Source: Ctena decussata | Taxonomy: Eukaryota > Mollusca > Bivalvia > Lucinida > Lucinidae | Reading direction: 5' to 3' | Length of the DNA stretch: 64,000 nt | Assembly (NCBI GenBank): GCA_963989385.1 | Contig: OZ022498.1 | Coordinates: forward strand, 3,107,501 to 3,171,500 | Shown here: positions 62,066 through 64,000 of the stretch, piece by piece | How positions within the stretch are numbered: position 1 is the stretch's first letter | Layout of the letters: every line of letters starts with the position of its first letter | Program-made: the position numbers and the translations under genes | The notes under the pieces: generated by a model | What the model was told of the DNA's origin: nothing | The model's database searches: none | The model's input: the letters and a program-made list of their open reading frames with translations, nothing else

Positions 62066-62757
62066 GTGAGTTTTTTTTTTTTTTTTTTCATTTTATTGTG
62101 TCATCTAGGAAGTGAAGCATTGATGAACAAGTTGTGTTGTATACTAAGCAAAAACAAAAACCTGAGTGTTTTCATTTCATATTTTCTGCCAACCTATCAT
62201 ATATGTAAGGTGAATATGGAATGTTTCAGGTATGACAGACCTTTGGATGTTCAATTTATGGAATAATGGAATATTAATAGTTCATGTCTGTTCTGTTTGG
62301 AGTTATCTGACTTTGCCTATTTTCATAAATCGGACCGTTACTTTAATTTGCGCATGCACAGAAGAAAATTTTCTTATACACAATAAGCAACAGTTCCAAT
62401 GCGAACAGAAAACGTTTAAGTTAATTGTAAATACACAACAAAAATGAAGGTTAAAGAGTAAAAACTTTCAAACTAACTCCCTTTGAATTGAACATATAGA
62501 GATTTTTGAGATACCATAGTTTCTAAAACAGTTTTTTATTTTTATTTTTTTTTTTATTCTTCGAGATTTTGTTGATTGTCATGAAAAGTCACCGTTATTA
62601 TTATCAAATTTGTTTGAAAACCAGTTTTTAAACTGCCATATAGAGTTTGATATATATAATGGAAACTCCTTTGAAACCGAAGCAGCGACTTTTCATAATG
62701 ATCCAAGTTGTAGTTTTCCTTCTGGTCCTCGTGCATTCTTAAGCGACCCTGCTTTAT

Positions 62758-63110
62758 ATAGAGGATCTTACATGAGTGCTCATGTATTATTGAATTTATT
62801 AAACGAGTTGGGGAAAAAGATAAGATGCGAGGCTTTGCCGAGCATCTTATCTTTTTCCCCAACGAGTTTAATAAATCAATAATACATGAGCACGAATGCA
62901 AGATTCTATTTATCATATGACACCGAAATCGCATTTTATTATCAAATTTTGCACTAAAACGTCACGATTTCCCCATTAGAAAAAGCGACGTTTTATGGAC
63001 GTCAACGCATAACGCTACGACGTAATTTGCATATTTAATCCACTAGTGGATTATGGAATTTAATGCATGGCTTTATTACACTCTCAGATGCGACGTCATA
63101 TGATAAATTT
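62758..63110. mobile_element. Foldback element, family 6, copy 2
   Basis: Arms 'aggatcttacatgagtgctc' and 'gagcacgaatgcaagattct' enclose a tight palindrome ('aaaaagataagatgcgaggc' with its complement). Then 'acgtcaacgcataacgc' and the end 'gcgacgtcatatgataaatt', as in copy 1. Confidence 0.7.
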
Positions 63111-63894
63111 AATTAATGCACCCAGACAGCTTGAATTTAATAAAGGAAAGGATTGCCAAGAACGTTTTCTGTTCTGTTTTGTTTCAATTCTCGTAACGAC
63201 ATTAACAACGTGGCTCAGCGATACCATTAAAGTGATTCGAAGCATTTTAAATTCGGTAATAATTTGGTGTTGAGCATGGAAAATAGAAAACTACCCTTGT
63301 GACATCTAAATTAGCCGCAACATTGATTTGTCATAAGAATCTTGCATTTTTTGTGTTTAGGATATTAGAAAATGATTACTTTTCCCTGAATTGGAAAAGC
63401 AGAACGTCCAACCTTTCCCAGAGTATATTAAGTTTAAAACTAGTGACTCAATATTTTCTATACAAGGGTTATCAAGTTTTCTTTTTATCTGTAAAATATA
63501 TTTACGAGACATAGACATTTGAAGTGTATAAATGTTTTTCTTAAAGCATACCTTTATAAGTAACCGAATTAAGCGTTTATCATACTTGTCAGGACCTTTG
63601 TTTTCTAATGCAAAACATTACTTTGACAGGTAAATTTAAAGGTTTTCCAAAGCCTACTGGAAGTGGGTTATCTTGGATACAGGATCTGAAAGACGGAACC
63701 CATATTTCTCTTTTTGCTGTCTTATCCTTCCCTGATTTGAACAAGATACCATTTTCTGCTCTATCACAATGACAATGCAAAATACCACTGTGTTTTTTTT
63801 TTGTGTTTTTTTTTTCTTTTTAAAGTTAAGAAGCGAAAGTAAACGTTTCCCATAGCCTCTTTTAAAGGAATGCTACTAAGTCAGGGACACATTT

Positions 63895-64000
63895 GAATTG
63901 CGACATGACAAACCCAACAAAGCGGCATGACTGCCCAAGGAACGTCTCAGTTCAGCCTGGTTCAGCCTGGGCATCCAGGCTGATCTGAGTCTTCGCTGGC
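63895..64000. mobile_element. Family-1 MITE, cut by window end
   Basis: Starts 'gaattgcgacatgacaaacc'; shows 'gttcagcctgggcatcc' and 'gctgatctgagtcttcgctg'. Central part appears deleted. Confidence 0.65.

Larger units (their letters stand above)
53563..62230 (+). repeat. Segmental duplication, copy 2 (exons 19-20)
   Basis: Counterpart of 46736-51510, expanded by insertions: about 53955-57351 between its start and exon 19, and 57600-61015 in intron 19. It lacks the CTCACCTG element. Confidence 0.82.
62066..64000 (+). other. Intron 20 (partial)
   Basis: First 165 bp match the sequence after the CTCACCTG element (51349-51510). After that come unrecognised AT-rich sequence, the family-6 element and a cut MITE. 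Minus-strand frame 62554-62934 runs through a palindrome and is not taken as a gene. 63110-63890 shows nothing recognisable. Confidence 0.55.

Noticed and set aside
62554..62934. 126-aa minus-strand ORF
   Set aside because: Spans both arms of a palindrome; no recognisable protein features.

Overview
The window looks like one gene region from a eukaryotic, AT-rich, repeat-laden genome. The repeat types point to a marine bivalve: foldback MITEs, 'CTCACCTG...CAGGTGAG' elements with internal tandem repeats, a VFQQ/GIPMG-type Penelope-like reverse transcriptase relic and a CFDP2-like non-LTR retrotransposon. The bivalve placement is inferred from remembered repeat types, not from a search. No bacterial operons, rRNA, CRISPR array or complete transposase gene were seen.

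The only well-supported host gene lies on the + strand. It is an array of 20 small exons (the first is cut by the window edge), each of the 19 complete ones exactly 117 nt and encoding one 39-residue EGF-like domain. Every exon is bounded by GT/AG introns in phase 1, so all complete exons are symmetric (1-1). The joined exons give a continuous chain of about 19.5 calcium-binding-type EGF domains (about 760 aa) with no start or end in the window. The gene continues upstream and probably downstream. It is a secreted or cell-surface multi-EGF protein of unknown name.

Layout. 1-8 kb: exons 1-6, with a minus-strand gag-like relic, palindromic repeats, a mariner-like foldback element and repeated intron modules. 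8-18 kb: a 10.2-kb intron with a decayed Penelope-like RT, a tRNA-derived SINE, MITEs and a CTCACCTG element. 18-23 kb: exons 7-8 with MITEs. 23-26.5 kb: exons 8-12, a dense cluster that includes two nucleotide-identical exons (9 and 10). 26.5-35.5 kb: exons 13-14, in a block paralogous to the one holding exon 7. 35-47 kb: exons 14-17, widely spaced, with several inverted-repeat elements. 47-62 kb: exons 17-18 and 19-20, two copies of a two-exon segmental duplication separated by a truncated LINE. 62-64 kb: intron sequence with a foldback element and a cut MITE.

The region grew by repeated duplication of exon-plus-intron units and was then inflated by transposable elements. Because paralogous introns can be aligned by eye, several elements can be called as insertions present in one copy and absent from the other, which gives their ends and relative age.
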